DNA of 7,707 nt from Synergistaceae bacterium (GTDB lineage: Bacteria > Synergistota > Synergistia > Synergistales > Aminobacteriaceae). Where the stretch lies: assembly GCA_009776565.1 (NCBI GenBank), contig WRNQ01000069.1, positions 925-8,631 on the forward strand, in the 5' to 3' direction. Below are positions 7,065-7,707 of this stretch, in pieces. Made by a program: the position numbers and the translations under genes. How positions within the stretch are numbered: position 1 is the stretch's first letter; each line of letters starts with the position of its first letter. The notes under the pieces were generated by a model. That model saw nothing but the letters and a program-made list of their open reading frames with translations, was not told the origin of the DNA and searched no databases.

Positions 7065-7096
7065 GCTTCAGTGAGGATTAACCCCCCCGCTGAAGC
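7065..7096. repeat. Inverted repeat GCTTCAG / CTGAAGC around a C7 run
   Basis: GCTTCAG (7065-7071) and CTGAAGC (7090-7096) are perfect inverted copies. The stem can continue inward through a T-G wobble and further G-C pairs with the C7 run (7082-7088), leaving a loop near ATTAACC. Neither side ends in a T-tract, so it is not a standard terminator. Confidence 0.55.
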
Positions 7097-7107
7097 AAGT
7101 CTCATAT

Positions 7108-7172
7108 AAATGATATCATATTTAACAAAACTATTTCTGTTATCCTCCAAACTTTACTCAAATGATATCATA
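7108..7172. repeat. Two identical operator-like palindromes 52 bp apart
   Basis: AAATGATATCATA occurs at 7108-7120 and again at 7160-7172. Each copy has the perfect 10-base palindrome ATGATATCAT as its core. The centres are 52 bases apart, close to five turns of B-form DNA, so both copies face the same side of the helix. They flank the extended -10 candidate of the ABC-F gene. This suggests a dimeric repressor that could loop or bind cooperatively. No matching regulator gene lies in the window. Confidence 0.55.
7138..7146 (+). promoter_or_regulatory. Candidate extended -10 promoter for the ABC-F gene
   Basis: TG at 7138-7139, one base, then TATCCT at 7141-7146 fits an extended -10. TTAACA at 7122-7127 is only 13 bases upstream, too close to be a normal -35. 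Transcription would begin near 7153 and leave a leader of about 73 bases containing the second palindrome and a weak hairpin. An alternative -10, CATAAT (7169-7174), also lacks a good -35. Confidence 0.35.
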
Positions 7173-7194
7173 ATCTACTCAAGATTAATTTTTT
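7171..7194 (+). terminator. Weak attenuator-like hairpin in the ABC-F leader
   Basis: TAATCT (7171-7176) and AGATTA (7182-7187) are perfect inverted copies around the loop ACTCA, followed after one base by six T (7189-7194). This has the shape of an intrinsic terminator, and ABC-F resistance genes are often controlled by attenuation. The stem has only one G-C pair, so it would be very unstable, and chance is a serious alternative. Confidence 0.25.
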
Positions 7195-7204
7195 GTAGTC
7201 GGAA

Positions 7205-7210
7205 AAGGAG
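7205..7210 (+). promoter_or_regulatory. Distant Shine-Dalgarno sequence for the ABC-F gene
   Basis: AAGGAG is the only good site before the ATG at 7226, but 15 bases separate them, roughly twice the usual distance. No in-frame ATG, GTG or TTG lies between, and the protein's MSLINVSNLTFAY start agrees with the family. Translation may be inefficient, or the AT-rich gap may fold to shorten the spacing. Confidence 0.45.
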
Positions 7211-7225
7211 TTAAAATTTTTTACG

Positions 7226-7707
7226 ATGTCGCTTATCAATGTCTCAAATTTAACTTTTGCTTATGAAGGCGGATACGAGAATATATTTGAGAACGTCTCG
7301 TTCCAGATAGATACAAGCTGGAAGCTTGGCTTTACCGGCAGAAATGGAAGGGGAAAGACGACGTTTCTTAATTTACTGTTGGGAAAATATGAATACAGCG
7401 GAAATATAACTAAGCGGGTAAATTTTGAGTATTTTCCATATAGTATAGATGGAACGTATAAAACCACAATTAGTGTTGTTAACGAGATTCTACATGATAA
7501 CAGCAACGCAACTGAATGGATTATTCAAAGAGAGCTTTCACTTCTTGACGTGCCCGAAAGCGTGCTGCTACGTCCCTTTGACACTTTGAGCGGCGGTGAG
7601 CAAAATAAAGTTTTGCTTGCGGGGCTTTTTTTAAGGGAGAATAGTTTCCTTTTGATAGACGAGCCAACGAACCACCTCGATATGTCCGGCAGAGAAACAT
7701 TAGGAAA
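7226..7707 (+). CDS. ABC-F ATPase, Lsa-like ribosomal protection type, C-terminus beyond window
   Basis: The first 160 codons of a soluble ABC-F protein. Members carry two ATPase domains in one chain with no membrane part; antibiotic-resistance types bind the ribosome E site and displace drugs such as lincosamides, pleuromutilins and streptogramin A. Visible in domain 1: FAYEGGYENIFENVSF (11-26) with aromatic residues that contact adenine, Walker A GRNGRGKT (38-45), signature LSGGEQ (121-126), Walker B FLLIDEP (141-147) and TNHLD (148-152). The short arm between Walker A and the signature and the opening residues resemble the Lsa-type proteins of Bacillota as I remember them. The interdomain linker that would indicate drug specificity is outside the window, so resistance is inferred and not shown. 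It is divergent from dnaA across 376 bases, with operator-like palindromes and a possible attenuator upstream. Confidence 0.88.
   Translation, partial: MSLINVSNLTFAYEGGYENIFENVSFQIDTSWKLGFTGRNGRGKTTFLNLLLGKYEYSGNITKRVNFEYFPYSIDGTYKTTISVVNEILHDNSNATEWIIQRELSLLDVPESVLLRPFDTLSGGEQNKVLLAGLFLRENSFLLIDEPTNHLDMSGRETLG

Larger units (their letters stand above)
6971..7096. repeat. G+C-rich hairpin island with spaced C-tracts
   Basis: Within an AT-rich spacer, 54 of the 80 bases 6971-7050 are G or C by my count. The plus strand has C-runs of 5, 5, 4 and 7 bases at 6989-6993, 7014-7018, 7044-7047 and 7082-7088, several followed by GCT or GAT. CGCTCT occurs at 6975-6980 and again at 7005-7010, 30 bases apart, and its complement AGAGCG at 7032-7037. 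No open frame, tRNA-like fold or T-tract terminator is visible. It could be a dispersed palindromic repeat, a structured leader RNA or a barrier between origin and ABC-F gene; the sequence alone does not decide. Confidence 0.5.

Noticed and set aside
6989..7088. G-quadruplex on the dnaA-sense strand
   Set aside because: The G-runs are separated by about 20-34 bases, far beyond usual loop lengths.
7261..7506. Minus-strand 81-codon frame opposite the ABC-F gene
   Set aside because: It overlaps the Walker A region of a clear ABC-F frame and has no ribosome binding site.
1..7707. CRISPR array, tRNA or rRNA genes, insertion sequences, phage genes
   Set aside because: No regular repeat-spacer pattern, no cloverleaf or rRNA sequence, no transposase or phage protein frame was seen on either strand.

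Overview
This window is a bacterial chromosomal replication-origin region. It holds the linked genes dnaA, dnaN and recF in that order on the minus strand, with origin elements before and after dnaA. The order, the AT-rich sequence, the TTG and GTG starts, the Shine-Dalgarno sites and a DnaA-trio tract downstream of dnaA, laid out as I remember it from Bacillus subtilis, point to a Bacillota (Clostridia-like) genome. Synergistota or another deep Gram-positive-like lineage cannot be excluded, because several RecF and DnaN positions are divergent. No taxonomic search was possible.

Layout, left to right: (1) 1-2723, minus, the 5' 907 codons of a large cytoplasmic hybrid histidine kinase (three PAS domains, HisKA, HATPase, receiver, start of an Hpt domain), cut by the window edge. 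(2) 2724-2903, spacer with a possible promoter and small palindromes. (3) 2904-4025, recF. (4) 4096-5286, dnaN, with an acidic C-terminal tail. (5) 5287-5505, the dnaA-dnaN spacer with the likely unwinding site: two near-consensus DnaA boxes, a short GC-rich patch, six DnaA-trios and an AT-rich tract; a perfect box lies just inside the 3' end of dnaA. (6) 5506-6849, dnaA, TTG start. (7) 6850-7225, a 376-base divergent spacer with four DnaA boxes and the likely dnaA promoter (6874-6958), a G+C-rich hairpin island (6971-7096), two identical palindromes 52 bp apart, and the leader of the next gene. (8) 7226-7707, plus, the first 160 codons of an ABC-F ATPase of the Lsa-like ribosome-protection type, cut by the window edge.

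DnaA made from its own promoter should bind boxes on both sides of its gene, open the AT-rich tract before dnaN, and probably repress itself, since one box covers the predicted start of transcription. DnaN is the sliding clamp for the new forks, and RecF acts in gap repair and loading of RecA. From an origin near 5300-5350, dnaN, recF, the kinase and the ABC-F gene are all read in the direction of fork movement, while dnaA is read toward the origin. The accessory interest lies in what flanks the core: the kinase follows recF where gyrB is common, an ABC-F gene faces dnaA where rpmH is common, and the spacer between dnaA and the ABC-F gene holds unexplained ordered repeats. I see no wholly new protein system here.
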